A DNA stretch of 43,052 nt from Paenibacillus wynnii (GTDB lineage: Bacteria > Bacillota > Bacilli > Paenibacillales > Paenibacillaceae). Positions 32,285-41,432 of the stretch are shown here, piece by piece. The stretch lies in NCBI RefSeq assembly GCF_030812855.1, contig NZ_JAUSTK010000038.1:1-43052 (forward strand), in the 5' to 3' direction. Below the pieces are notes generated by a model. That model did no database searches, was not told the origin of the DNA, and saw nothing but the letters and a program-made list of their open reading frames with translations. Each line of letters begins with the position of its first letter. Position 1 is the stretch's first letter. The position numbers and the translations under genes are program-made.

Positions 32285-33523
32285 TTGTTATTACCTTCAA
32301 TATTTAGGAAGCCTATGGTTATACTGATGGTTCTATTACTTGGAACAGCCGGTTGCAGCAGCAATGAAAAGGTATCCTCAATCTATCAGGCACAGGATGT
32401 TAACGCCGTACAGGTAAAAGCTTACAACGATTTTTCCCTACATATAGCGGATAAGTTGCTGGAGGAGTCTAACGGTGAGAACCTATTCATCTCTCCGCTT
32501 AGTATGGCCTTTGCTCTTTCCCTTGTCCTGAATGGGGCAGAAGGTGAGACTAGTGCAGAGCTTCAACATACCCTTGGGATAGATGGGTTAACTCTTGAAG
32601 CTCTGAATGAGGGAAATGCAGTGCTGAGCGATTTGTTGAAGCATAGCGATTCCAAAGTCGAATTAAAGATTGCAAATGGACTTTGGACGAGGAAAGAGAC
32701 ACCTTTAGAGGATGGCTATATCCGTACGATTAAGAAGTCATATGGGGTCAAAGTAGAGACGTTGGATTTTGAAGATGCGGGGGCTGCCCAGACGATTAAC
32801 CAATGGGTGAAGGACAATACAAATGGGCGAATCGAGGAGATTGTAGATCCCAGTCTGCTAAAATCCAATGTATTAATGCTGGCAAATGCAATATATTTCA
32901 ACGGCACCTGGTCGAAACCCTTCGAGAATTCGTTGACCAGGGAAGCGCCCTTTTATCTCGCCGATGGCTCCGAGAAAACGGTCCAAATGATGCGGAAGAA
33001 AGAAATATTAGCCCATAAGGAAACGGAGAGTTTCAAGGCCGTTCGATTACCTTATGGCAGCGGGAAATGGGACATGGTGGTTGTTCTTCCGAATGAAGGC
33101 TTGCCCCTTACAGATGCTGTAGCACAGCTGTTCTCACATTCGGATACATGGAGGGAAGGCTTTAAGGAGGGGGAGGCTTTAGTAGAGTTGCCCCGTTTCC
33201 AAATGAAATATAACCAGAGTCTCAAAGACACATTACAGCGGCTTGGTGTGAATAAGGCCTTCGATTCGGCAACGGCTGACTTCTCAGCTATGGCAGGTAA
33301 GAACAGCGGTCTCTACATTACCGATGTGCTTCATAAATCGTTTATTGAGGTGAATGAGCAAGGAACAGAGGCGGCAGCAGTTACTTCCATCCTTATGACC
33401 GGCAGCGCACCACCTCCAGACAAACTGTTTCAAATCAGCGTGAATCGTCCCTTTTTCTTCGCTATTGAGGATCATACCACAGGTGCGATTGTATTCATGG
33501 GAACCGTGTTTAATCCTAAATAA
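32285..33523 (+). CDS. serpin (serine/cysteine protease inhibitor) lipoprotein
   Basis: Encodes 412 residues from TTG 32285, with AAGGGGTG at six bases (a GTG three codons earlier is within that RBS). The signal has a lipobox TAGC with C24, so the inhibitor is probably tethered outside the cell. The full serpin fold is present: NLFISPLSMAFALSLVLNGA, LMLANAIYFNGTWSKPF, VVVLPNEG and the C-terminal VNRPFFFAIEDHTTGAIVFM. The reactive-loop hinge GTEAAAVTS (from residue 360) has small residues as in inhibitory serpins. The cleavage site lies in ILMTGSAPPP but cannot be fixed by eye. Single gene between array B and a terminator. Confidence 0.93.
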   Translation: MLLPSIFRKPMVILMVLLLGTAGCSSNEKVSSIYQAQDVNAVQVKAYNDFSLHIADKLLEESNGENLFISPLSMAFALSLVLNGAEGETSAELQHTLGIDGLTLEALNEGNAVLSDLLKHSDSKVELKIANGLWTRKETPLEDGYIRTIKKSYGVKVETLDFEDAGAAQTINQWVKDNTNGRIEEIVDPSLLKSNVLMLANAIYFNGTWSKPFENSLTREAPFYLADGSEKTVQMMRKKEILAHKETESFKAVRLPYGSGKWDMVVVLPNEGLPLTDAVAQLFSHSDTWREGFKEGEALVELPRFQMKYNQSLKDTLQRLGVNKAFDSATADFSAMAGKNSGLYITDVLHKSFIEVNEQGTEAAAVTSILMTGSAPPPDKLFQISVNRPFFFAIEDHTTGAIVFMGTVFNPK

Positions 33524-33542
33524 AATAATATTCTGAACGTTA

Positions 33543-33583
33543 AAAAAGGCAGGCCAAGGTGTTTATTCTTGGTCTGCCTTTTT
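33543..33583. terminator. bidirectional terminator between serpin and LLM genes
   Basis: AAAAAGGCAGGCCAAG (33543-33558) pairs with CTTGGTCTGCCTTTTT (33568-33583). A and T runs on both sides serve the two converging genes. Confidence 0.92.
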
Positions 33584-33619
33584 CTAGGTTGATCTAGTGT
33601 GGGTCTATAGAAGCATCGG

Positions 33620-34711
33620 TTAAGATTTGATCTTGTTTCTCCGGGCAATTTCTTCACGCACCACCGGGGCAACCTCTGTTGCCAGCAGTTCAATAGCGGA
33701 AGCTACTTTGGCATAGGGAAGACCGCCGATATCCATTTGAGCCATGAAGCGGGTATGACCGAACAACTCGTACTGGTATAGTATTTTCTCGATAATCTGA
33801 TCCGGGGTGCCTACGGCCAGTGCATTGTCAGGAGCCACAAACTGCTCAAAATCACTGCGTGACAATTGATATGGGCTTCCTGACTGAATCATGATAGCGT
33901 TAAAATAGTTTAAATAGTAAGGATAAAGATCATCCAGCGCCTGAGCGGATGTTCTGGCGATGTACCCATGGCTGGTAATGGCAATCTTCAAATCACTTGA
34001 GTGATGTCCGTTCACCGCACCGGCGCGCCGGTAGCTGTCAGCCAAAGGCTGAAAACGTTCAGGGCTTCCCCCAAGAATGGCCATGGCCATTCCAATTCCA
34101 AGTGAGCCTGCTTTTTCTGCGGTTTCTGAAGTACCTCCGACACCTGCCCAGAGTGGTATACGGGATTGCAGAGGACGAGGAGCGATTTCCGCATCTATGA
34201 GAGGCGAGCGATACTGGCCTTTCCAGTTCATAATTTCATGCTCATTTAACTGCTGCAGCAAGTGAAGATTCTCAGCAAATAGGCGGTGATGGTCATCCAG
34301 TTCATATCCAAACAAAGGGAAGGATTCTGTAAAAGCACCCCGTCCGGCGATGATCTCCGCACGTCCGTCTGAGAGTAAATCGAGCGTGGCAAAATCCTCA
34401 AATACCCGGACAGGATCAATGGTGCTGAGTACTGTTGTGGCACTGGTTAGTTTAATATTAGAGGTTACCTGTGAGATTGCTGCAAGTACGACTGGAACGG
34501 AGGATACAACAAAATCAAGCCGGTGGTGTTCCCCGACACCAAATACATCCAGACCAAGTTCATCCGCTAGCTTAGCTGCGGCGACAACCTCATCGAGGCG
34601 TTGTTTAGGAGAGATAGTTACTCCCGTTAATGGATCGGAGACGATGTCTCCCAGTGTATAAATGCCAAATTCAAAGACTTGTTCGGGACGTCTTTTTGTA
34701 TCGGTGCTCAT
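33620..34711 (-). CDS. luciferase-like (LLM class) flavin-dependent oxidoreductase
   Basis: Encodes 363 residues. The start at 34711 (MSTDTKRRPE) has AAGGGGTA upstream; an ATG 24 codons earlier has no RBS and lies in an AT-rich leader. It has the TIM-barrel luciferase fold: VFGVGEHHRLDFVVSSVPVV, LTSATTVLSTIDPVRVFEDF, RAEIIAGRGAFTESFPLFGY and GTPDQIIEKILYQYE. Members use FMNH2 supplied by a reductase, or act as F420/FMN oxidoreductases. The substrate is unknown. Monocistronic, with the ArsB/NhaD-type gene divergent upstream. Confidence 0.88.
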   Translation of the reverse strand: MSTDTKRRPEQVFEFGIYTLGDIVSDPLTGVTISPKQRLDEVVAAAKLADELGLDVFGVGEHHRLDFVVSSVPVVLAAISQVTSNIKLTSATTVLSTIDPVRVFEDFATLDLLSDGRAEIIAGRGAFTESFPLFGYELDDHHRLFAENLHLLQQLNEHEIMNWKGQYRSPLIDAEIAPRPLQSRIPLWAGVGGTSETAEKAGSLGIGMAMAILGGSPERFQPLADSYRRAGAVNGHHSSDLKIAITSHGYIARTSAQALDDLYPYYLNYFNAIMIQSGSPYQLSRSDFEQFVAPDNALAVGTPDQIIEKILYQYELFGHTRFMAQMDIGGLPYAKVASAIELLATEVAPVVREEIARRNKIKS

Positions 34712-34901
34712 CAGTGCATACCCCTTGTTATTAATATTATTAGCTAAAATATTGGTTTGAAGCTTGTCCTGTATATGTATCAAGTAGTAGTATTATATCA
34801 CACAACATCGATCACTTACAATTTGTAAGTTTGTGAGATTTCATGGAATATACATTTAGGAATATACACATTAAATAGAGAGATAAGAGGAGGATTAGGG
34901 A

Positions 34902-36182
34902 ATGGAGCAGCAAGCCATATGGGCTATTGCTATATTTTTACTTATTTACGGTTTAATTATTTCAGAAAAAATTCATCGTACCATCCTGGCTATGGCCGGT
35001 GCAGTACTGATGATTGTTTTTGGAATCGTTGATCAGGAAACCGCCCTTCATCACATTGATTTCAATACGCTGGGTTTACTTGTAGGCATGATGTTAATTG
35101 TCGGGGTGACCTCAGAAACCGGGCTATTCAAATATGTGGCGCTGAAAGCAGCTAAAGTTGCAAAGGGCCAACCCAAAAAAATATTAATAGCTTTATTTGT
35201 TATTACGGCGGTTTCCTCGGCATTTTTGGATAATGTTACTACTGTGCTGTTGATGGTACCAGTTACCTTCAGTATTACAAAGCAGCTGCGAATTAATCCA
35301 ATTCCTTTTTTGATTTCACAAATTATTGCTTCAAACGTAGGGGGCACTGCAACACTTATTGGTGACCCGCCTAACATTATGATCGGCAGTGCGGTAAAGG
35401 AACTGACATTCATGGCTTTTATCAGTAACCTTGCACCAGTAGTCATCATTATTTTACTAGCTTACATACCGTTGCTATTTATCATGTTCGGGAAGCAAAT
35501 TAAGTCTACTCCTGAATTGGAGCAGAGAATTATGGAGATGGACGAGCATTCGTTGATTTCTGATCATAAGCTGCTGCGGAAATGCTTGATCGTTCTGGGA
35601 GTTACAATCTTAGGATTCTTCCTCCATCAATCCTTACATTTAGAATCCGCAACCGTTGCCTTATCAGGTGCATTTTTGCTGCTTTTGCTCACAGGTGAGT
35701 CTATGTTGGAAAAAGCATTTCATAGTGTAGAATGGATCACCATATTTTTCTTCATCGGTTTATTCGTTTTGGTATCTGGTCTTGTGGAGACCGGCGTCAT
35801 TGCGGAGCTTGCGGCTAAAGCTATTGATCTTACCGGGGGCGACCTCCTGCTAAGCTCCATGCTGATTTTGTGGTTAAGTGCTATAGCCTCAGCTTTTCTG
35901 GATAATATCCCTTTTGTAGCAACAATGATCCCCCTGATTCAGGAGATGGGAACCATGGGAGTTTCGAATCTGGAGCCGTTATGGTGGAGCTTGGCACTGG
36001 GAGCCTGTTTGGGTGGGAATGGTACTCTTATCGGAGCAAGCGCCAATCTGATTGTTGCGGGTCTGGCGGGCAAAGAGGGTTATCCAATTACGTTTATGAA
36101 GTATTTAAAGTACGGATTTCCGTTAATGATTTTGTCTATCGTCATATCAAGTGTATACATCTATTTTAGATATCTGATGTAG
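34902..36182 (+). CDS. ArsB/NhaD-type ion transporter (IT superfamily)
   Basis: Encodes 426 residues, about 11-12 membrane segments. GAGGAGGA stands before ATG 34902. The two-fold internal repeat of this family is plain: SAFLDNVTTVLLMVP with GGTATLIGDPPNIMIG in the first half, SAFLDNIPFVATMIP with GGNGTLIGASANLIVAG in the second. Relatives export arsenite or Na+ or import anions. This one lacks arsenic-operon neighbours (no arsR or arsC nearby), so the substrate stays open. Divergent from the LLM oxidoreductase gene. Confidence 0.88.
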   Translation: MEQQAIWAIAIFLLIYGLIISEKIHRTILAMAGAVLMIVFGIVDQETALHHIDFNTLGLLVGMMLIVGVTSETGLFKYVALKAAKVAKGQPKKILIALFVITAVSSAFLDNVTTVLLMVPVTFSITKQLRINPIPFLISQIIASNVGGTATLIGDPPNIMIGSAVKELTFMAFISNLAPVVIIILLAYIPLLFIMFGKQIKSTPELEQRIMEMDEHSLISDHKLLRKCLIVLGVTILGFFLHQSLHLESATVALSGAFLLLLLTGESMLEKAFHSVEWITIFFFIGLFVLVSGLVETGVIAELAAKAIDLTGGDLLLSSMLILWLSAIASAFLDNIPFVATMIPLIQEMGTMGVSNLEPLWWSLALGACLGGNGTLIGASANLIVAGLAGKEGYPITFMKYLKYGFPLMILSIVISSVYIYFRYLM

Positions 36183-36203
36183 ATCGGCATAGATCAACGG
36201 CTC

Positions 36204-36229
36204 ACCCAATCAAGGTTGGGTCTTTTTTT
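36204..36229 (+). terminator. rho-independent terminator
   Basis: ACCCAA (36204-36209), loop TCAAGG, TTGGGT (36216-36221), then a T run to 36229. Confidence 0.9.
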
Positions 36230-36325
36230 GTATGTGAAATATTTTCCAGAAACTGGCTAAGAAAGATTTCAATATTAGTGATTGGCAGTTGAAATAAAGG
36301 TGGAAGTGAACGCTAATATTTTCAA

Positions 36326-36354
36326 TTGACATCCGCCCAATTATACAAGATATT
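36326..36354 (+). promoter_or_regulatory. putative promoter of the hybrid kinase gene
   Basis: A perfect -35 TTGACA at 36326-36331 is followed after 17 bases by GATATT (36349-36354), a moderate -10. It lies 72 bases before the kinase start. Confidence 0.5.
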
Positions 36355-36426
36355 AATAATTGAGATTTTAAGTAAATTGGACCTCTATTATTAATCATGA
36401 CTCCACAAACGGGCGGGTGGAAACTA

Positions 36427-38700
36427 ATGCTAAGATATCACATGGAAGGTCACTCTCGTTTTAAAGACGTGTATAGATCTGCATTTGTTGGAGAAGCGTT
36501 TCTTTCCACTGACAAGAAGTGGACGAGTATCAACCCTGCTGTTACTGCCTTGCTCGGCTACTCTGAAGAAGAACTGCAGGGACGGGACTTCGGTCAGTTC
36601 GTATACGGGGATGATCTGGAAACTTACACGCAAATGATCACAACACTTAAGGATGAAGGAATCCCTTTCTTTGATCACGAAATTAGATTGATTCATCAAG
36701 ACGGAACGCCGGTTTCAGTATTGTTACGCTTAACCCGTATAAGTAACAATTCTACGGGGGCTCCTCTTTTCTATATTGTAATCCTGACGGATATGCTCAA
36801 ACCCATGCCTGAGAAGACTGGACAAGTAGAACCTGATGATCTGTATCGTTTGATAACGACTAACCTTAGAGATATTGTGTTTCTTCTAGGACCTGATGGG
36901 AATAGCCGTTATTGCTCCCCATCTGTCTACGAGATGCTGGGCTATAATCCGGAGGATATACTCGGAATCAACAACAGAGACTTAATTCATCCTGATGACC
37001 ATTCGGTATTTGACCTCCCTAAGTCAGCAGTTAATGACAAAATACAGGTACGGGTTCGCAAAGCAGACGGTAATTACACTTGGATAGAATTTATGCTCCG
37101 AATCGTGGAGGATGCAGTAGGAAGGAATATCCTGGCGGTTGGAAGAGATATTACAGAACGTAAAATCGTGGAGCAAAAGCTGCAGGAGTCTGTCGAGCGG
37201 TATACCTCGCTGAAAAAGTACAATCATGATGCAGTTATTTCCTTGGATTTACAAGGTAATATCATTAATGGGAACGACAAAGCACGTCAACTGACAGGGT
37301 ACAACAATGAGCTGGTGGGCATGAGTGTGGCCAGAATTGTAGGGAACGACCGCCTGAAAGATATTCTCAGTTATTCAACAGAAGAGGAAAGGTGCCCTGA
37401 GCGTAATATCAGCGCAATCAGGCATAGAGACGGACATGAGGTTGAAGTGCTTACAACCGTTGCTCCTATCCTTATTAACAAAATAAAGGTCGGTTTTTAT
37501 ATCATCGTCAAGGATATTACCGAGCATAAGAAGCTTTTGATCGCTAAGAAAACCGCAGAAAATACGAACCGTGCGAAGAGTGACTTTTTGGCTATGATGA
37601 GTCATGAAATCCGCACACCTATGAACGGTGTGATCGGGATGACCGATTTACTGCTGGAGATGACAGAGCAAACTTCTCCGAAATGGGAGTATTTGGATAT
37701 TATTCGCAAAAGCGGAGACACCTTGTTATCGATTATCAATGATATTCTTGATTTCAGTAAAATCGAGGCTGGGCGAACGGAATTGAACGAGGCGCGTTTT
37801 CATGTGCGAAACTGTATTTTCTCAGCAGTGGATGTTTTGTCTCGTAAAGCCGAAGTCAAGGGGTTATTTATCGATGTGTCCATCAGTCCGGAAGTACCTG
37901 ATTTTTTAATTGGGGATGGAGAGCGGCTCAAGCAAATCTTGCTCAATCTCCTTGGGAATGCCGTTAAATTCACCTATAAGGGCGGCGTAACTTTAACTGC
38001 GAGGGTATCAGGTAATTTAAGGGGGAAAACAAACCTTCATGTTTCAGTATCCGATACTGGAATAGGCATTCCGGAAGAACAAAGGAATCGACTTTTTGAG
38101 CCGTTTTACCAATTAGATCATTTCATGAACCGCCAGCACGAGGGAACAGGCTTGGGTCTAGCGATTACCAAGAAACTTGTTGAACTCATGGGGGGGCAAA
38201 TTAACGTGGAGAACGGGCAAAACCTAGGGGCTACCTTTGTGTTCACAGTTGCTCTCCGTGAAGTAGAGCAGACTGGTCACAGCTCAGTGGAGCAGGTTAC
38301 ATCCATGACAGGTGCAGAGGAGAATAAACGCCATCTGAAGATTCTGGTTGCCGAGGATAATGATATCAATCAAATTGTCCTGCAGAAGATGCTGGAGAAA
38401 CGCGGACATTCCGTACACATCGTTGACGATGGAACAGAAGTAGTGCAGGCATTAGCCTATGATACCTATGATCTCATCTTTATGGATGTTCAGATGCCTC
38501 GGATGAATGGTCTCGAAGCTACCAGAGTAATTAAGACAAGTCTGCCACCCGAGCAGCAGCCGATTATAGTAGCGGTTACAGCCAATGCCTTAAAGGGAGA
38601 CCGGGAGCACTGTCTGGAAGCAGGTATGGATGACTATATCAGCAAGCCGGTGAAAAATGATGCGATCAGCGCAGTCATTAATAAATTTTTTTTAAATTAG
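36427..38700 (+). CDS. soluble hybrid histidine kinase, three PAS domains and receiver
   Basis: Encodes 757 residues. ATG 36427 is preferred because GGGTGG lies six to seven bases upstream. No membrane segment or signal, so it is cytoplasmic. Three PAS domains lie at about 15-120, 130-250 and 255-370 (NPAVTALLGYSEEELQG; SPSVYEMLGYNPEDILG; NDKARQLTGYNNELVG). HisKA has MMSHEIRTPMNGVIG with H396, then HATPase with SDTGIGI and GTGLGLAITKKL. The C-terminal receiver has VAEDNDIN, D687 in FMDVQMPRMNG and YISKPVK. It is an orphan: no Hpt or output regulator is adjacent. A partner Hpt would be needed to pass phosphate on. The operon ends at a terminator overlapping its stop. Confidence 0.92.
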   Translation: MLRYHMEGHSRFKDVYRSAFVGEAFLSTDKKWTSINPAVTALLGYSEEELQGRDFGQFVYGDDLETYTQMITTLKDEGIPFFDHEIRLIHQDGTPVSVLLRLTRISNNSTGAPLFYIVILTDMLKPMPEKTGQVEPDDLYRLITTNLRDIVFLLGPDGNSRYCSPSVYEMLGYNPEDILGINNRDLIHPDDHSVFDLPKSAVNDKIQVRVRKADGNYTWIEFMLRIVEDAVGRNILAVGRDITERKIVEQKLQESVERYTSLKKYNHDAVISLDLQGNIINGNDKARQLTGYNNELVGMSVARIVGNDRLKDILSYSTEEERCPERNISAIRHRDGHEVEVLTTVAPILINKIKVGFYIIVKDITEHKKLLIAKKTAENTNRAKSDFLAMMSHEIRTPMNGVIGMTDLLLEMTEQTSPKWEYLDIIRKSGDTLLSIINDILDFSKIEAGRTELNEARFHVRNCIFSAVDVLSRKAEVKGLFIDVSISPEVPDFLIGDGERLKQILLNLLGNAVKFTYKGGVTLTARVSGNLRGKTNLHVSVSDTGIGIPEEQRNRLFEPFYQLDHFMNRQHEGTGLGLAITKKLVELMGGQINVENGQNLGATFVFTVALREVEQTGHSSVEQVTSMTGAEENKRHLKILVAEDNDINQIVLQKMLEKRGHSVHIVDDGTEVVQALAYDTYDLIFMDVQMPRMNGLEATRVIKTSLPPEQQPIIVAVTANALKGDREHCLEAGMDDYISKPVKNDAISAVINKFFLN

Positions 38701-38748
38701 AGGGATCCCAATAAGCCATCTATGATGGTTGCGGGATTCCTCTTTTTT
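38699..38748 (+). terminator. rho-independent terminator
   Basis: AGAGGGATCCC pairs with GGGATTCCTCT, followed by TTTTTT. The stem begins inside the stop codon of the hybrid kinase gene. Confidence 0.88.
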
Positions 38749-38838
38749 GTTGGTGGCGGGAGTGTTCAAAGAGTGAAGCATTAAAATTTAGAAAGTGGTG
38801 TACCCTACAATCAATAAATAAAAGGGCGAGGTTACTCC

Positions 38839-40278
38839 ATGACTAAAGGTGCAAAAAGTAAGAAAGAGGATCAAAAGCTAAAGTGGTGGCAGCTCTCCTT
38901 ACTTGGTGTGGCGGGTACGATTGGTACAGGTTATTTTCTCGGATCCAGTTTAGCCATTGAGATTGGAGGCCCTGCAGTAATTATTTCCTACCTATTGGCG
39001 GCTGCGGGAACCTATGTAGTGTTTGATGCTTTATCACGCATGACAGCCGAGCATCCAGAACAGGGATCTTTCCGTACCTATGCCAAAAAAGCATTCGGAA
39101 ACTGGGCAGGTTTCGGAAGCGGGTGGTTATACTGGTTCTCGGAGCTGCTGATTATGGGAAGCCAATTGACGGCGCTCTCTATTTTTTCACGGTTCTGGTT
39201 CCCTAACACACCCATGTGGATATTTGCGACAGGCTTCGGACTTCTTGGTCTGCTGATTGTCTTTTTCGGAAATAAAGGTTTTGACCGGGTTGAGGATGTG
39301 CTGGCACTTATTAAAGTAGCGGCAATAATCATGTTTCTGGTGATAGCAGTTGCTCTACTGGCTGGCTGGATTGGAGGAGGCGTGTATACACCTAAGCTTC
39401 CAATCACCTCCAAAGACATCTTTCCAACAGGGAGCCTTGGGTTATGGTCGTCCCTAATCTTTGCCTATTATGCTTACGGCGGCATTGAAGTGCTGGGAAT
39501 TATGTCATACCGGCTGAAAAAACCGGAAGAAGCGCCCAAAGCGGGGAAAGTGATGCTGATTCTACTGGCGACTGTCTATGCACTCTCCATCGGCTTGGCA
39601 GTGACCATGGTTCCTCTGCATGTTTTTAATCCTAAGGAAAGTCCATTTGTCCTGGCGCTCAGCAGCGATCATCTGAAGTTTATACCTCATATATTTAACG
39701 GAGTGCTGATTATTGCCGGATTTTCAACCATGACAGCTTCACTGTACGCTGTGACGTCCATGCTGCTCACTCTGGCGAAGGAGGGGGACGCCCCCAAACT
39801 TTTCTCTCATAAGTGGAAGGATAAATATCCGTTTTTTGCCCTTTGCCTAATCTCTGGCGGACTAATAGCAGCCATCGTTATGTCCTTGTTGATGCCGGGA
39901 AAAGTGTATGAATATATTACAACTGCGGCAGGCTTGATGCTGCTCTATAACTGGTCCTTTATTTTGCTTTCTTCAGGAAAGTTGCTGAAGCCCAGCGTAT
40001 GGAGCGGATTTAAACGATGGACCGGGCTGCTTTTGATTAGCGCCGCCGTAACAGGTACTCTATTTCATAAGCTCAGCCGTCCGGGTTTTTTTATCAGTCT
40101 CCTGCTTGTCTCATTGATCGGGGTTTGTGACCTCATCGTTCAGCATATTAAAAAAACGCATGCAGATGATGACTCCCCTAAAGAAGACGAGAAAGACTCC
40201 GCTGAAGAGTACCGTCATTTAGCAGGCGGTCCCGGCTTTCGGATAAAAGGAATTCGGATGCGTAAAAGCAAGCTTTAG
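38839..40278 (+). CDS. APC-family amino acid permease
   Basis: Encodes 479 residues, about 12 membrane segments. GGGCGAGG stands before ATG 38839. The first segment has GVAGTIGTGYFLGSSLAIEI, the Gly-rich substrate loop of amino acid/polyamine/cation permeases; SYLLAAAGTYVVFDALSRMT and the EHPEQGSFRTYAKKAFG motif follow the same family. The tail after about residue 435 is highly charged (DDDSPKEDEKDSAEEY) and cytoplasmic. The specific amino acid is not evident. Its TAG overlaps the stop of the converging LysE gene by two bases. Confidence 0.88.
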   Translation: MTKGAKSKKEDQKLKWWQLSLLGVAGTIGTGYFLGSSLAIEIGGPAVIISYLLAAAGTYVVFDALSRMTAEHPEQGSFRTYAKKAFGNWAGFGSGWLYWFSELLIMGSQLTALSIFSRFWFPNTPMWIFATGFGLLGLLIVFFGNKGFDRVEDVLALIKVAAIIMFLVIAVALLAGWIGGGVYTPKLPITSKDIFPTGSLGLWSSLIFAYYAYGGIEVLGIMSYRLKKPEEAPKAGKVMLILLATVYALSIGLAVTMVPLHVFNPKESPFVLALSSDHLKFIPHIFNGVLIIAGFSTMTASLYAVTSMLLTLAKEGDAPKLFSHKWKDKYPFFALCLISGGLIAAIVMSLLMPGKVYEYITTAAGLMLLYNWSFILLSSGKLLKPSVWSGFKRWTGLLLISAAVTGTLFHKLSRPGFFISLLLVSLIGVCDLIVQHIKKTHADDDSPKEDEKDSAEEYRHLAGGPGFRIKGIRMRKSKL

Positions 40279-40907
40279 GAGAAAAACAGCATGCGGCAAG
40301 CCTCCACTCCAAAATAGATGCCAAACCCGACCAAAGACAGGCCGGAGAGCATAGAAATGCCTTTCAGCACTCTAAGGGTCAGCAGCTTACGGAAGATACT
40401 TGAGGCTGCAGCCATGGTAATATCCCAGATCAGGATACCCAATACGATAGCTCCGCTATAAATCAACAGTTGGCGCATAGGATATTCGTTCGCGGCCTCC
40501 GCCAGGATGGAACCGTATATCCCTAACCAGAATAGAATAGAAAGCGGGTTTGATAAGGACATTAGGAACCCGGAAAAAAGGGATTTACCTAAAGAGCCTG
40601 TACTTCCCCGTACATTAGCCGGTGTGATTTTGCCGGCATCTCTCATACTCTCAATACCTGTATACACGAGCACAAAAAAGCCAAATATCCATAAAAATGC
40701 TTTAACATACGGGGTCTCAAGCAAATGGATTACACCCAAATAGACAAGTATCATGTAAATGACATCTGCACTTATGGCTCCTAGCCCCACAAACCAGGCA
40801 TGCCAAAAACCCCCGCGGATTCCCTTATCGAGCTGTGCGGCATTGATGGGTCCGATCGGTGCAGAAAGCGATAGACCCAGGATGATATATCCGAATATTG
40901 TGTTCAA
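40275..40907 (-). CDS. LysE/RhtB-family amino acid exporter
   Basis: Encodes 210 residues from a TTG at 40907 preceded by AGGAGGAGG; longer frames upstream lack an RBS. Five or six membrane segments. The N-terminal LSLSAPIGPINAAQLDKGI is the LysE-family signature, and FLMSLSNPLSILFWLGIYG the second conserved block. Members export basic or neutral amino acids. It converges with, and overlaps the stop of, the APC permease gene, so an importer and an exporter of amino acids lie tail to tail. Confidence 0.88.
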   Translation of the reverse strand: MNTIFGYIILGLSLSAPIGPINAAQLDKGIRGGFWHAWFVGLGAISADVIYMILVYLGVIHLLETPYVKAFLWIFGFFVLVYTGIESMRDAGKITPANVRGSTGSLGKSLFSGFLMSLSNPLSILFWLGIYGSILAEAANEYPMRQLLIYSGAIVLGILIWDITMAAASSIFRKLLTLRVLKGISMLSGLSLVGFGIYFGVEACRMLFFS

Positions 40908-41026
40908 TCGTCCTCCTCCTCTTTGTCCAATAGAGTTATGTAATATCCTATTCGGACAAACTTGCTTGTACGACAAACCTCTAAAAATCAATGAGCATTA
41001 AAGCGGTAAAGCGTTCCATCACTGTC

Positions 41027-41055
41027 TTGCAGGACAATCTTTTTTCCATTAAGAT
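41027..41055 (+). promoter_or_regulatory. promoter of the T-box leader
   Basis: TTGCAG (41027-41032) and TAAGAT (41050-41055) are spaced by 17 bases. A start near 41062 fits the leader that follows. Confidence 0.6.
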
Positions 41056-41061
41056 ATCAGG

Positions 41062-41396
41062 AACCAGCACCAAGAAGGTGCTAATATATTCCTAAGGACA
41101 ATGACGAAGAGAGTAAGTATTCGAACGGATCTGAACAGGGAAGGTGTGCCAGCGACTGAGAGCACCCTCAAGAGACGATGAATGCCGAAGTTCACTTCCG
41201 AGTCGACCCCTGAAGTGCTTTGCAGTTTACTAAGAGCATGAGTAGGGAGGTTCGCGCCCCGCGTTAACGGGTGAAAGACAGAGTAAATCTCCGTTGACGG
41301 GAACCTAAAGGTTTCTTGTCTACTAATTAGGGATTTATTCTAAATAAGGGTGGTACCACGGCTCCTCGTCCCTTGCGACGGGGGCCTTTTTGCGTT
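41062..41396 (+). promoter_or_regulatory. T-box riboswitch upstream of aroA
   Basis: The T-box core AAGGGTGGTACCACGG lies at 41346-41361 and overlaps a terminator hairpin (GGCTCCTCGTC against GACGGGGGCC, then TTTTT to 41391). Stem I begins near 41110 (AGTAA pairing with TTACT near 41232) with CAGGG/CCCTG above; a later stem closes with AGGTTC/GAACCT. A separate perfect hairpin AGCACC/GGTGCT (41066-41082) caps the 5' end. Uncharged tRNA binding should favour antitermination of the aroA transcript. The specifier codon could not be assigned with certainty. An aromatic amino acid tRNA is expected from the gene controlled. Confidence 0.92.
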
Positions 41397-41432
41397 CCTA
41401 AATAAACAATGAAGAAGAGGGAGTGGAAGGTA

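Noticed and set aside
34902..36182. Arsenite resistance assignment (arsB)
   Set aside because: The family also contains Na+ and anion transporters and no ars genes accompany it, so the specific name is not supported.
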